NCBI RefSeq assembly: GCF_041146795.1
Contig: NC_135177.1
Span: 23,720,560-23,784,559, forward strand
DNA from: Maylandia zebra
Taxonomy: Eukaryota; Chordata; Actinopteri; Cichliformes; Cichlidae
Length of the DNA stretch: 64,000 nt
Reading direction: 5' to 3'
The notes beneath the pieces were generated by a model. It did no database searches, was not told the origin of the DNA, and saw nothing but the letters and a program-made list of their open reading frames with translations. Shown in pieces: positions 32,612 through 46,500 of this stretch. The position numbers and the translations under genes were made by a program. Within the stretch, counting starts at the first letter, position 1. Every line of letters begins with the position of its first letter.

Positions 32612-35600
32612 GAGCGGGGCAGCCTGGAAACACTCAGTCAGGTGCAGTAAAGCGTGGCCCACTGTTGCAAAAGGGCAAAAATGAGTTTCCAGTCATCACA
32701 TTTGGGACAGCTAATGCATCATACTGTACACACACTGTAAAGTAAATCACAAGGGAATCTCACTCAGACATACACAAAGGGAGGAAAAAAGGGAGAACGT
32801 GAGAGAAGGAAGGAGAGACGGGAGAGAGAGCGGGGAAAAGGAAGAAAGCGTTTTTGAGTCTGGGTGTGAGATTAGGAGACCCTCATTCACAGACATACAC
32901 TCATGGTGTGGTTAGAAAATAATTAGTGGTGGGCTTTGTATGCGCACACTTGCACACTCATGCACATATACACACAGAGTTGCCAGTCCAGCGGTGGGCC
33001 TACACAGACAAACAAACACCCTCCAAATGATGAGGGCCCGGTGGCAACGAGTGGGTGGCGGAGTTGTTGTGGTGAAAAAGGGTCATGCTCTGTTTTCTCA
33101 GGTCAACAGTAGAAAAAAAAAAGCAGGGAAAGGAGGAGAGCAGGGGGAAGGAGCAGAAGAAATAGATGAGTGCGGTTGGACGTAGGGAGATATTGACACA
33201 CTCGCTCTTTTTAATTTCCCACATCAAAGGGACGTTTGAAGACACAGCTGGGGAGAGAAGAAAAGAAAGAGTGAAGTTAGTCACTCTCCCTCATTCCCTC
33301 TCCGGGCTGCCTCTTATGATGGGGGTCTCCTGGGTGGTTCTGAAGCACTGTTAGGCCATCCGCCAGCACTGATCACTCACACACTATGACACAGGGAGTG
33401 CGTCTGTGTGCGTTTGTGCACGTGGGAGTGTGCACACGTGCATCGATGTCAGTGTGCAAAGTTAAAAAAAAAAAAGAAAAAGCTCTGTATCTTTGTTTAG
33501 ACGTTTGCTTTTCGTGTGTGAGAGCGAGCACAGAGCGGCGCATGTTGGAAAAGGGGGAATCCAGGGTTTGTGTAAATGGGTGTGCATACAGTATATGTGT
33601 GTAATTATGGGTATGCGGTGGTACAAGTGCGGTGTCTGTATAACATGCATGAGCGTTTGCGTGCGCGTCTGTGCGTGAGAGTGTGTTTGTGTGTGGCCTT
33701 CATATGCTACCCATTACATCACCAATCTGTGTAAACCACCACAGGAGGAGAAACAGAGTGAGACACTCAGACTACGACCTCAAAGACATCAGAGAGGAAG
33801 GGGAACCTGTGACAGAGCCTGCCAGCCTGCCTCGCTGCCAGACAAACTTTACTCACACAAGCTTCTCTCACTTCGCCCGTACTTTACACTGGGTTTGCTG
33901 TGCGCCATGACATGTACTCGCACTTCTATGCTTTCTTCGAATCACTCGAATGCCTCGCTCACTTCTCTCACATTTTGCTTCGTTGTTAATCCACACAGCT
34001 GCTCAAATCATTAGTCATTTAAAAAAGAAAAAAAAAACTATCAAATTCAGGAGTGTGTGTATTTTTGTAACATCCTGCAATAAACTGACAGGGAAAAGCT
34101 TGAAGAGTAGATCTTGTAATGTGGGATTTTTTTGTTCAATGTTTACTTTAGTGTGCTTTGTGGTTGTACTTTGATTATGAGAACAAATACCAAATCAGCC
34201 CATTCTGTTAATGTTGGTTTTCTCATAAATGTTTATTGCCGTGGGTCAATATCCAGGTCCAGGTGGGTGAAAAAGTAGTCTTTGTGGATTTTAGGGTTAC
34301 GTCTCATGTTCTGCTTGCCTCAGTGTCATAAGTAAACAGTGAAGACGCTGGCCGTGACGCAACTCTGCTTCGATGGTAAAAGGGATTATGGGAGAAGAAG
34401 TAGTAATAAATTCACCATTTTTATGTTACACCCTCATTTCCTCTTGGGAATTCCAACGGGGCCTGAAAAAACAAACCAGGAGATTACGTTCAAAGGGGAA
34501 ACCAAATGTCCGACCCATTACTGTTAATATTTATCCTCCTATAACAGTACGCTTTCAAGTTTCCCTGTGACCTCCTCAACCTCCTGTCTTCTTCCTCTTT
34601 CCTCTGCCATTCTGTCCTTCATTCATTTTCTCCAGCTTGCTCCCAGTTGGGGGACTCCAGCGGGGTATCCTATCCTACCTATCACTATCACTGCTCCATC
34701 CCGCTTCTTTCCTCCGCTTAACCCCTGTTACTGTACCTCAACCTACGTCAGAGAGCGAGTGAGTGTGCTAATAGTTCTGGGGGGAAAGAAGAAATAGTGA
34801 CACACAGAAAGGGGGCTGCAGTCATTGGGCTATAAAGTGACGTCTCTGACTTTCTTTGTCCATGTCAAAGATCAGCTTTAATGTGCTCTTGCGCTTTTTT
34901 AAAAACAGCTATCAGACAGAAGGGGCTTCTTTCAAGTCCCCACATCTCTGTGCCACTGGCAAGCTCTTATTTGAGAAAACTCCCTGCAGACGCGATTTAC
35001 AAATTACGCGTGTCAATTGCTCTCTTCCTTTTCCATTTGAGCAGCCCACTCAAGACAGATATGGCTGTTGTGCATCTACTGCTTTGCCTTTTTTATTCGC
35101 CCATTAAAGGAGCATATTAACCAGCATCATTATGGCAGGTTTCCTCCGCTGGCTTAGTTCACAGAGCCGTGCAAAAGGGCAGGATGCAGTGATGAAAGGG
35201 AGAGCATGAAGCAGACGTCTCTCCCTGGCAGAAAGTTGGGGAGCCAGAACGTTTAAATCAACTCTCTATTAAGCACACTTTTACAAGGGTCATTTTGTTT
35301 GGAAACCAAACTCTATGGTATGTGACAAAACACAGTGTATGTGTGTGTATGTGCATGTATGTGTAGCGGGCAGACTCAACCGAAACCCTCTCCCTCGCTG
35401 ACTCTGTGTTGCTCACCTGCTCACGTTCACCACCTCCCCAGCTCTCTCTCACTGCTTCCAAGAATTTATGCGTCTGCCAGTGAGGAAATCGCGAGCTGAA
35501 GGAACAGGTCACAGAAGGAGTATGAGAAGGAGAAGACGAGGGGCGGGAGGGGTGGTGGGGTGTACAGCAGGAAGTAAGCAACCCACGCACAAGGAACTTT

Positions 35601-38600
35601 TTACTGTGCAAACACTCTTTCCATCTACCCTGCTTGCTTCCTTCATCTCAGACTGGTGTTAATACACTGGAGAGCCCAGGCCTGTCTCAGAGCTCCCGCT
35701 TTCTCCTCCGGTTCTCCCTCCCGCTCCTCTCACTCTCATTCTCAGTCGCCTTAAACATTCTTTCCTCTCCTGTCATGGTGTGTCCTGTCTGCGTCCCGCT
35801 CTCTCCTCATCTCTTCCTCCCCTCAAAGTGCTTCCCCTCAGCTCCCCCTCGCTTTCTCTTTCACTCACTCGCTACCTTCCCCTTCACCTCTGATCTCCCT
35901 GTTTTCTATGACAGTGCAGAGAAAGATCCGTGAAATAGTGCTCGAGCAAATTTTTATTCACCAGCCCGACATATCACTCCACCGCTGACTCCATGCAGAG
36001 GTTTGTTTGTTTTGTTTTTTTCAAGTAAAGGAATAAAAAGAGGGGAGTGAAAGTGAAGCTCCTATTTTTGGTGCATTCCTTGGTGCTTGCAGAGTAGTTA
36101 CCCCAGAGACCTTACTTGTGCATTCGCTGTCTCTTTGTCAGGATTGCACCACTTCTGTGGTGAGTTACTACATCTATGTGAGATGTGTACTCAATCAAAG
36201 CTGACCACTACTTACCGGCGCGCAGTGCGTCTGCGTCAGTCACACATTCAGCCTGTCGTCGTGTTATTCTACCGAAGCTGAGAGCTGCTGACAAACACAC
36301 AGGGGAAACTGGGAAGGGTGTAAGTGAATGTGCGGTGGTGGGGGAGCGGGGGGCAGCAGAGGTTGCTGAGACGATGGGGAAAGAGTGAGGGGCGCAAGCA
36401 GACAAAAGCAAGAGGACTTGCGTGACGTCACAGTTTACCCTAGAGAGCAACTTTGTCAACGTGACATGACCTTAGTCACACTGGGGGAGGCGGGAGGATG
36501 CCCTTTTGCAGACAGATGGACACCTACATACACATTGACACATATGCTTACGTCTGTTCACACCAGCATTTAAAACTATTTATAGGCCACTATCCCCTTT
36601 AACCTGACAAGGTCCGGCTGTTTCTCTGAATGCTGACGCATTTCAGGTCCCTTCATCACTTGCCATTCATTAAATTAACGCTCATTACACACTGACAATC
36701 GTAAATCAACCTCCCACAACAATGATAGCAGATAACACAACTTATAAGAGAGCACATGGGCAGCTCGTTCTCCTGAACACTTCCTGTGCGTCAGCCATAG
36801 AGAGTGTGTAAATTTCATCATAAATGAGAGCAAACACAGGAAAGGAAGTTTCATATCCGCATGTTGTCAATGTTTATGTTTTGAAGCAGAGTACGTAAAG
36901 GGATTGGGAGCCGAGGACAACTGGTTTAGAGAGTATATTTGAAAATGTCTGGAAATCAAGAAAGACTTCTCTCCACATTCAGTAGGCTGCGCTTTGACCG
37001 CACAGGGAGGGGAGGTGGACCTCAAGTTCACTGAAATGTCAACTTTGGTTTGAAGTGACTTTGACTAAAAGCAGTGCAAACACAGCACAGAAGATACACT
37101 GTCGTCCGTCTTAGATTCAAATTTCAGCGGTTGTTGTGTTGCTGTTTGTTTTTCTTCTCTTTTCTTTTTTTGTGTATTCTCCAAGGAACAAAAACATTTA
37201 CTGTAAATGTTTATTTAAAATGTGAACTGTCTATCCCCCATACTTCTTGGACATGCTATCTTATCTCTGGAATAGTGAGAGTAAGATATGGAAGTAATGT
37301 GTTTGCGTGCATTCTTCTTAACCACCCTTATCATTATCTCCAGCTGACAAGTTTGACGGCCATCTTTTCCTTGCACATCTGCACATCCTTGTCACAGCCC
37401 CCGGTGTCTCTCGAGTTTTATTTTCTTGACCTTTGTTCATCGTGGGAATGCAAAAAAAAATAAATAAATAAAAAGCTCAGTTTAGGATGCAGTTTGAGAA
37501 CCATTTGTATCATTGAGGTCTATGACTAAGAGGAACGACATGAAAGTTATTCTAATCTCTCTATAATTATTCAGACTGTTTATGTGCACTTTGACCCCCC
37601 TGCTGTTTCCAATTACCCATAAACTGCTCTTTCGGGAGACATTTAAATGCCTTGCATGTCTCCTTTTTTTCAATAACATTTTCTGAGTCAAGGACTTAGA
37701 AATGAAAGCTATCCAGAATTTTCTATTTTTGGCACAGAGTTCACACACATTGACAGCAGCCCCCCTCCACCACCACTACCCACCGCTTCATTCTTTTTAT
37801 GTCACCTCCTTCTCCTCATCCTCTTTCTGTTCATCAATCACACTGTCCATCCTCATCAAAAGCAAACCCCTGGATGTATGAATGATGTTAGTTTGCATCA
37901 GCGCCTGCCTTGCATTGCTGACACCCTTGCGGCTGGCTGGACCTCCAGCAGTGCCAGGAAGTATGCTAAGAATGCAAGGAATGGCCCAGTGAACGATAAG
38001 TAGGAAATTCCCTGCAGTAGACTGGACTAAATGCCCAAAAGCAACCGGGGGCAAGGACATTCATCTGGGATAATAAATGACGATAAAAGGTGGGATTGGA
38101 AAAGACGGAAGAAGGAAATCTAGACTGACGTAGGTCTAGGCTATGACTCTAAAACTGTGAACAAAGGCAGTGGCTTTATTAGGAGGCCGAGAGAGAGGAT
38201 GAAGAAAAGGATGGGGCCATGACACACATAAAGAGACAAGAAAGGGACAGGAGGGGTTGGGATGACTGGATCGAGATAGGTGGGACACTAATAGGGAAAA
38301 GAGCAAATTAACAGAGGAAGAGGTGGATTTGAAAAAACAAAGTGGTACCATGGAAAAGAATGACTGAATAAAGATAGCAACTACAAAGACGTAAATCACT
38401 CTATCGTTCATTGAAAGGGTGCTGAACGAGATCGAGAGCTGGCTGTGGGGCAGGAAGAGGGCGTTCAGATAGAGGCATGTCACAGGAAAGATAAAGCTCT
38501 TTAATCAGCCCTGATTGGGTGACTGTGACTGGGAAGAGGACACACACCTCACAGACCGATTTCTTGCTGGTGAACCCTTCGGTTTGACTGACACCGCCTC

Positions 38601-41600
38601 TGTATGACTCACTCACCTGACTTTTTCTTGCCATCTCCCACGCAGTGGCATGTGCAGAGGCTTTCAAACATGGTTTAAACAGCGAGCGCAACATTGCCAA
38701 ACCCTGATCCAGATTAGCCTCCCGTCTGTAGTGACCTACTAAATGCGACTTTACATCAGCTTCTTCTAACGAGCCTACACCCCTTTTGTCTGGCTGCTGT
38801 TTTTCTGAACAGCCAGGTGGTAATTGTTTTGAGTTGCCAAATTGCGACTGGAGGGATTAGATTACCTACCACCGGGGTAGTACCCCCCTCCTTGTTTCCC
38901 CATTTTCCCCGGATTACATCAGAACAGAAGCACCTTCATTTGTGAGTAAGCACATACCTCACAGATGCACGGGAGGCCAAAAACATGTCAGATGTGTTAG
39001 AATACAAAGGAGATAATGGGATATATGAAACAGGGCAGGAAGTGTAAACAGTCCTTCCTGTGTATGTTTTTTTTATTCAACTCAATGGAAAGATAAGAGA
39101 TGTAGAAGATGGTTGATGGGGATCTAGTTTCTGTTCATGCATGCTAGTGTGTGCCTGTATATGTGCTTCTGCATGTTTGCTTATTGTTCCTATCTGGCCT
39201 AAACCCAGTCTTTTCTGTATTCAGATCATAAATAACAACCTAGAAGGAAATGAAACATTAAAAAACTCCCAAGGGTGTCTTATCTTGTATGACATTGATT
39301 CATTCCTGTAATATCATGATCATAGCATAGACCTTGGCCAGATATAATAACAAAATTGAGACAGATAAACAATATTCTCAGCCACAATCTGGGCTTTCTC
39401 TTTCAAAAGCTATGTATTAATTAATCTTCAAAGTAAGAAGCATTCTTGCTTGACAAAGCAGGTCATTTAAATTGGCAGTCAGAAAATACTTTCCTAGACC
39501 AGGTCAACATTGTAAAGCTTAATGGAGACACAGTAAGTAAAGACCAAGATGAGATGAGATGAGAGCCAATACATGAGACTCCATTTGTACTTTATGGTGT
39601 GGTTGTGCAGGGTCGGGATTGGATCCAGTGAACGTGGACAGTTATGCTTTTCTCTCGTATGTTTAGTTCAAAACCTCATAAAATGACTCGGTGCGGTTCT
39701 CTGGCTTTTCGACCCATCTGAAACAGCTGACACAAGGCTGATAAGTGGGTGTGTGAGTTTTGAGGTGAAGCAGTGAAAGGCTCAGGCAGACAAGGAGGAG
39801 TTTTTCTTTTCTTTTTCTCATTAACTCCATTAAAAAGAACCCCTGGGAAGTTTGGACGACTGACAGCTGAGGTGGAGCCTGCGGCAACCAAGCAGGAGGG
39901 AGAGTGTTTTCATGTGTTTATGTGTGTGTTTTCCTTCACTCCTGGGACTTATATATATACATACATATATGTGGCTGCAGGTCTGTCTCTCAGGCCCTGA
40001 GCTGAGTGTGATGGGGGTTCACTCAGGGGTATAAGACCAGGCCTGGGGACGACCTGTGGAACACCCTCATTATCCTCCAGGCAGCGATGCTTTTGAGGTG
40101 TGGTCCCCCCGCCACCCTTCACCCCCAATGTGCCGAATCAGTGGAAGGCAGAAACCCAGAGAGTATCCCTGACACTAATATGGAAAAAAGCCTGTTTGGA
40201 GTGAATATAAGGGCAAATATTATTCTTCCTGAGCGTAACCACGGCGAGCACCTCTGACCTGGCAGTGAAAGTGCTGAAACAAAAAGCCCAAAGACTTTTT
40301 CTGCTCCATCAAAGCAGCGCTACATAAAATAAACATGGCCATCAGATTACCACGCTGAACACGGGGCCGCGTTAGCCCGCGCCGGCCGCCCTGCCGCCCA
40401 ACCCCATGGCTCTATGGGAGTTAAGTGTGGGGTCCGCTCAGTCAACACCATGACGCAAAATGGAACAAGCCTCTGACAGAAGCCCCAGGCTGGTGGAATA
40501 AGGCCCCTGCCCACAGGCCCCCTGGCCCGGGAGAAACATACTGAATAAGAACGAAAGCGAGAGAGAGAAGCAGGAAAACAGAAGGAAAGAAGAAAGGAGA
40601 AGGGAAGAGGTAGATGAGGGCATTTTGGTAAAGAGGAAAACACCACCAATTCCAAATTTGTACCTCTCTCTCAAATTGAACAGCACGTGCATGAAGGCAA
40701 AAGCTGCTTGAGAGAACCAGCAGCAGCAGCCTAGGACAGACAGCCGCCAGTGGAGAGAAGGCCGCGGCAGGGCAGGACAGGGCAGGGTAAGATACAGTGG
40801 TTGGTGGTGGTGGTTGTAGCTGCCAGAGAGACTGTGAGGCTTACCTGGCTAGTCCTACTAACAGTGGACAGCCTCAGCTCGGTGGATCTGACCTCACAGG
40901 GGTTCCTTTATATCACGGCCTATGCCTGTGTGCATTTGTGTGTAGGTGCATGCATGCATGCACCAAAAAAAAGAAAGAAGAAGAAGTTTATGTGTTTATG
41001 TGAGGAGTTCACGTTTGGGTGATGTAACTAGGAGAAAACAAATCTGTCCCTTGAGCTTTTCTCTTGGCCTTGTAATTACCCCACTGAGGCTCTGCTGTCT
41101 GGTTCATCATCAGTCTCCCCATCACCAACCTCAGCTTCAGCCTGTCGTCTGTCTGCGTCTCACAGATGTCCCTCCAAGCATCCCTGACCTTCTCCTCAGT
41201 TATCTCAAACCCCACACAGATTCTTACATCCCCCAGTCTGTCTTTTTTGTTGTCTCTGACAGGGACATGCACATTATTCCACTTTCAGCTGACTTCACGC
41301 TACAACTACCTTTAGTTTGCACTTGAACCTCACAAGTCTCATTTCTTTGTCCTATATGAGTGATCCAGTAGTCAGCATTTTCTGCCCTTTTTGCCTGACA
41401 TATGACCTGAAAAACCTTCTTATACTGTAGGTTTTAGGATGACGCAAGGCTCAGGTAAAGTGCTACCAGATCGCAAATAGATACTGACGCTGTGCCATGT
41501 TGTAGCTGTTAGCGTTAAGTGTGAGAGCCACAGGCTTTTTCACTCCTGTGTGTACAACAATGAGCACAATCACTGTGGTCCACTGGGCCTCACACCAGCA

Positions 41601-43350
41601 GCATTGCGTTACCACCCGTGCCTCCCTACTGTTCTCCTTTTCTTTTCATCCTTCCCTCCTTTTCTCCTCTGACTCAGCCGTTTTGTAGGAAACTCCGTCC
41701 CTTTGAAGAAGGGAAGTATCTTTCATTACTCGACAGCAGGGAGAGAGAAAGAGATGATAGGGACGGAATAACTGCCCCATTGTCTTCACCCCCTCCCTCC
41801 ATCCACCAATGATAATTGTGTCGGGCTAATTACAGAGAGCTGCAACAACAGGTGTGGGGCTGTGCACCTGGGTAAAGAAGTGTACTTAGTCCTTGTGTGT
41901 GTGTCAGACAGAAAAAAAGAAAAAAAAGAAAAGAGTTGTGCGTCTCTGTGTGACTACGCAATTCTGGGAGAAAGTGGGGCTGACATGCACAGTTTGTTAG
42001 TGATTGAGATCACAGAAAACCTTGTGTGTGTCACATCCTTACAAAACCTCACTTGTTAGTGATAGTACTCAGACACTGGTCACCGCATTGTATCACAGAC
42101 TACTGTATTATCACACAATGAGCACGGACCTATACCAGTCTGTCTTCCATCTGTGTTTAATTATAAAGCTACAAACTACATCTGTATGGCATTACTGGAA
42201 AGTTTAAATTAGCACACAACGCAGTCTCACTCTCACTCATACGCCACATTGAATTTCAAATGAGAGTGATTACAATCACCTAATTGATGAATTTAACCAC
42301 AGGGGGCCTCTCCTCATGATTCATAATCTATAACTGGTCTATTTCAGTGGCATGTTTTTCAGTGTCGGCACAGTAAGAAAGCGGGGGAACAGAACCAGTG
42401 GCAACAGTAATGATGTAAGCAGGGGTCTCCCACGGGACTGATGTGTTTTTGGAAATTCTTTGGCTTTTTACCGTAAAGGAACTCATCTAAGAAGCTGACC
42501 GGAAGAAAGGAAGCCATTTGGATGGACGCCAAAGGAGGAGCGTGATAACTTTCTCTGAGACGTCACAGAGCTTCATACTCAAAATAAAGAAAGTTGGGAA
42601 CTGTTTTCTAAAGACGTTTGGCTGACCCCGCAGTTAAATTGACTGGATATTGCCAAACTGGAACAGACGCACTTTCAAGTTACTCACTCTCAATGATGAT
42701 ATCACCTGTCTGCTGTCTACTCACGAGAACTTCTTGCTGTTTTGTGCTTAATGAGCTGGACTTTTTCTTCAGGGACCCAGGGGGATCGCACCACATTAAT
42801 GAAAAAGGAAACCCTACACACCAGGAGTGAAAACTCACTCCTGCTTTTAAGTAACCAGCTTTGGCCTTTACAACAGCTCACCTTGGTAAAGGTAACCTTT
42901 GTGTGCGATGATCACAGTCTCATTTGCTCGCTGAGTCATGACCCCTGCGTAAAATGATGCCATTATTACAGGAAATGAGAATGTGCTTTGGATCAGTCGA
43001 TAATGCAGTTGTACGGTCACCTCCTTAGTCAGGCAGTTCTACCTGCAGACTCATCGGTTAACCTACAAGTGGAGTGAGTCCTGCATCGCCACCTTGTGGA
43101 ATGTTTCTTTGGTGTAGAAGCAAAGGTGTGTGCCAAGCCCCGGGGGCCCCGCTGTGGGAAACAAGCTTGTCAAAGACCATGCGGAAACTGTAAGTCTTTT
43201 AGGCTTGAATTCAGCATTTTATTAAAAACAAGTAGTTTGAAAACATACACGGAAGCCAAGGAAAACAGCCACGTAAAGCACAACACTATGTTACCTAACA
43301 GACATGGGGTTTTGCTCCTTGCTTTCAAACAAATCCTATAAAGGCATGAC
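31640..43350. other. Large gene-poor interval between il11 and rasip1
   Basis: About 11.7 kb without an exon I can support. It holds a (CA)n run at 32550-32607, A/G-rich stretches (32760-32870, 33110-33170), GT-rich text near 33390-33700, an exact CRE palindrome TGACGTCA at 36423-36430, and several pyrimidine-rich blocks (34570-34720, 35690-35900). Candidate frames are low-complexity and unconnected by splicing. It probably contains distal regulatory DNA for il11 or rasip1. Confidence 0.55.
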
Positions 43351-43362
43351 AGAGCTAGTACA

Positions 43363-43368
43363 TTTATT
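43363..43368 (-). terminator. Candidate rasip1 polyadenylation signal
   Basis: AATAAA on the minus strand about 190 bases after the rasip1 stop. A second hexamer lies at 43218-43223. Confidence 0.4.
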
Positions 43369-43557
43369 TAGCTAGACAATATCTAAGTGAATAAATGAGA
43401 TGATATGAAGTGTGAGGAAAACCAACAACCAGCCAATAAAAATACAGAAAGCATGTCCAGTTTGCATTATTTTCTGGTGTCCAGTTTGATGTTTTTGGTG
43501 ATATCCTTTTTTTTTTACTTCTATGAGACATTAATACAGAGACATATAAGGGCTTCC

Positions 43558-46500
43558 TCAGAGCCGAGTCCTCTGATTGGCTGGGAGCTCATCCTGGTCG
43601 AGTCCCCACAAGAAGGTGCGGAGACGTGTAACTTCTTTTTGTAGCTCAGGGCTTGGGATTGGCTGGGAGAGGTCAAGGCGTGGTGTCTCATTTGGCAGGA
43701 TAAGAGGAGGATGGTCCAAAAAGCTCTCAAAGATGTCTGAAAAATGAGAAAAGGTTGAGAAACAGTTTACTTGACATATAATGCCACTATTCATTATAGT
43801 TATTAAATGTTCAATCATAAGCCCTTTTGATTTATTACCTCCACTGAGTTCAGTGCCTGGCGGAGGGGCCCAGGATGCTGGTGGAGCTCTGCTGGGTCCC
43901 AGCTTGTAATGGGTGAGCAGGTGGTGCAACTGAGAAGGACTTAACAAAGCATGTTCTTCCTGTAGACTGGCCCAGGATGACTTGGAGATAAGAAGTTAAT
44001 GGAGGAGATGTTAGATGGCATTCTAGGAGAGGGCTCAAAGGGCATGTTGTACATGCAGCTGTGTTACCTGGATGAGTCGAGTCTTGGGAATACACAGGAA
44101 GTTGACTGTGACTGACAGTTTCTTCATAAACTCTGAGGCGATGTCTCCTAATCCTGCACCCTGTAGCCAGTCCAGAACCAGGTCTAGGTTTGTTCGGATC
44201 TGTACTGCTCTGGACCATGAAAACAGTCCGTCTGAAAAGAGGGGGAGAGGATGTTGGAGAAAACAGAAAAAACATTTGAAAAAAGCTAATTTTGTTTGTT
44301 TTATCAGGAGTAAAGCAGTGAGTCTTCCTTTTATCCAAAAGGTCACTTTTATCATCTCTAGCTTCAGTTTTTACAAAGTGATACCGTATTTATTGCTGAA
44401 TTAACCACACAGGATTTCTTTGCCCCGTGCCTTCTCACCTCTCTCCAGCAAAGTATTGAGCAAGGAGGTATTGGTGAAGAAGAAGAGGTAGCCGAAGGTT
44501 TGCGAGGTGAGCGGTGGGGAAAGACATGCCTCCCGTGACAGCATCAGGGAACAGCGATACACTTCCACAAGTCCAGCAACCTTGGGCGGCAAGGTGGACA
44601 CATCATCTACCTCTTCTTCTCCTCCTCTTTTCTCTTCTCCCTCTGCAGCCTGAGCTCCATCCTTCTCTTTCTCCTTCTCCTCGCTGGAAAATGGGTTGGT
44701 GTCCAGAAGGGCTGGAAGAAGGGAGTACAGTGTCTTTGTGGACAGAAAGAGAAAAAAAAGTAAGTTCATTTTTATATTAAAAATATTATAAAAATCCGGA
44801 AATGATGGATGTTGAATGGACAGTATAAACTGGAATGAATTAAGTGGAAGAAGATGTTAAGATGATTTGTAGCAACACTTGAAGTGATGGCTATCACAAT
44901 AGTTTGTACAGGTCCAGATCTCTGACCTTGGTGACTTTTCCTCTAGCGCCATCATCAGGTTAAGCTTTTAATCTTGTGCTCATAAGCAAATGCACAACTA
45001 TACAACACTAATGACACTTCTGTTAAACTCACTTTCACTTTGTGCTAAATCATAGATTGGATCATGCTGGGACTCTTAGTGAAGATGACTAACATGCTAA
45101 AAATTACACCATCAACATGCTTGCATCGGCTTTCTGGACATGTTATCCTCTAGTATTGCTATTTCCATGTCAGTATGTTCCAATTCAATACAGGTTTTCC
45201 ACACAAAGCTAAAAAAGTATGATTTCACAAATGAGTACATCCTAAGTATGGTCTCAGAATGCAATGCACAAAGGGACTGGAGGAGCTGCATGCAGCTGGA
45301 GAAAATTAAAATCAATTGTGGGTGGTGGTGAGCTTGTTCCAGAAAGGAACAGTTTTTATGTCTTAAGAAAGTAATTTGTGCTGTCTCTCGGGGAGGTTAA
45401 ATAGAAGTGGCTATCCGGAGTTACAGTTTAAAAGGGCATGCAACATTACACATAAAATGGTAACGTTGATTTGAAGCCAAAGCACATCGGAGTATGTGGA
45501 CCGCTGTATCTGGCTTTTTTTCCACTTTACCTTGGTAAGGTGATACACACACTGCTGGAAGGTGTGCATAATGACATCATCCAGCTGTGCCAGAGCTTCT
45601 GAGCAGGTGTCCATATCAGCTGTCAAAACTGGATCCCCAGGGGCTTCAAAGAAACAATCATTATGATCAATTCCAGGCTCAGTGTCAGCTTTGATTTCTC
45701 TGTTTAGCTTTGCCAAATTCCTGTGCCAGCTTATACGTTTGATCTTCTAAAGGTCCCCCCCCGGCCTTCTGTTGTTTTCCAGTTATTCTCACCTTCAAAC
45801 TCCCACTCTTTCTCCATCACTTCTACTTTAACCTGGAAGAAGTTGAGGAGCTCCGTGGCATTTGACATCCAGAACATGAGAGGTCGAAGGTCAGATGACA
45901 GTTTCTGGACGTTTGGCGTGCTTATCTCTCCTTCTTGCTCTGTTGAACTGGACAACACATTTAAGTAATTCCAAAGTTATGTTTGCTATCAAGTATTGTG
46001 AACATTCCCCTGTCAGGTTTGTGTTTGTGCACTAAAAGCAAAACGCTCCATACTGAAGTAAAAATAGACTGAGTTATTATTATCTAGCTATATTCGAGAC
46101 AATGCTTCCATCATACCACAAAAATTTACCAAAGACATAACAGCACAGGCACAAATGTATCATGAATCACTCAGCTGGAAATCTCTAAACAGAGGAAACA
46201 TTACGTAGAACATAAATATTCTTACTTTTGCGTGGGATGCTTATCCCCAAATTCCTTAATGTTATCCTGCAAAGATAGTTGGAAACAGAAGAGACGAGAC
46301 TTAGTGTGGGGGTGGAGGAGGGGGAGTGGAGTCTAGCCCTGCAGCCTGGACAGTTAGAGCAGATTTTCCAGCGGGAGGGAAGTGACATCAGCCCATCCTC
46401 ACTCCTGCTCACAAGCCAGTAGGCCACAATGAAGGGCATATGTCTGTCTGCTGGTTTTTCTGTCTGACTTAATGTGGCATTCTCAATCTGCCTACCTGAG

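Noticed and set aside
35258..35933. Several Ser/Pro-rich frames between il11 and rasip1
   Set aside because: Low-complexity pyrimidine-rich DNA, not connected by splice sites.
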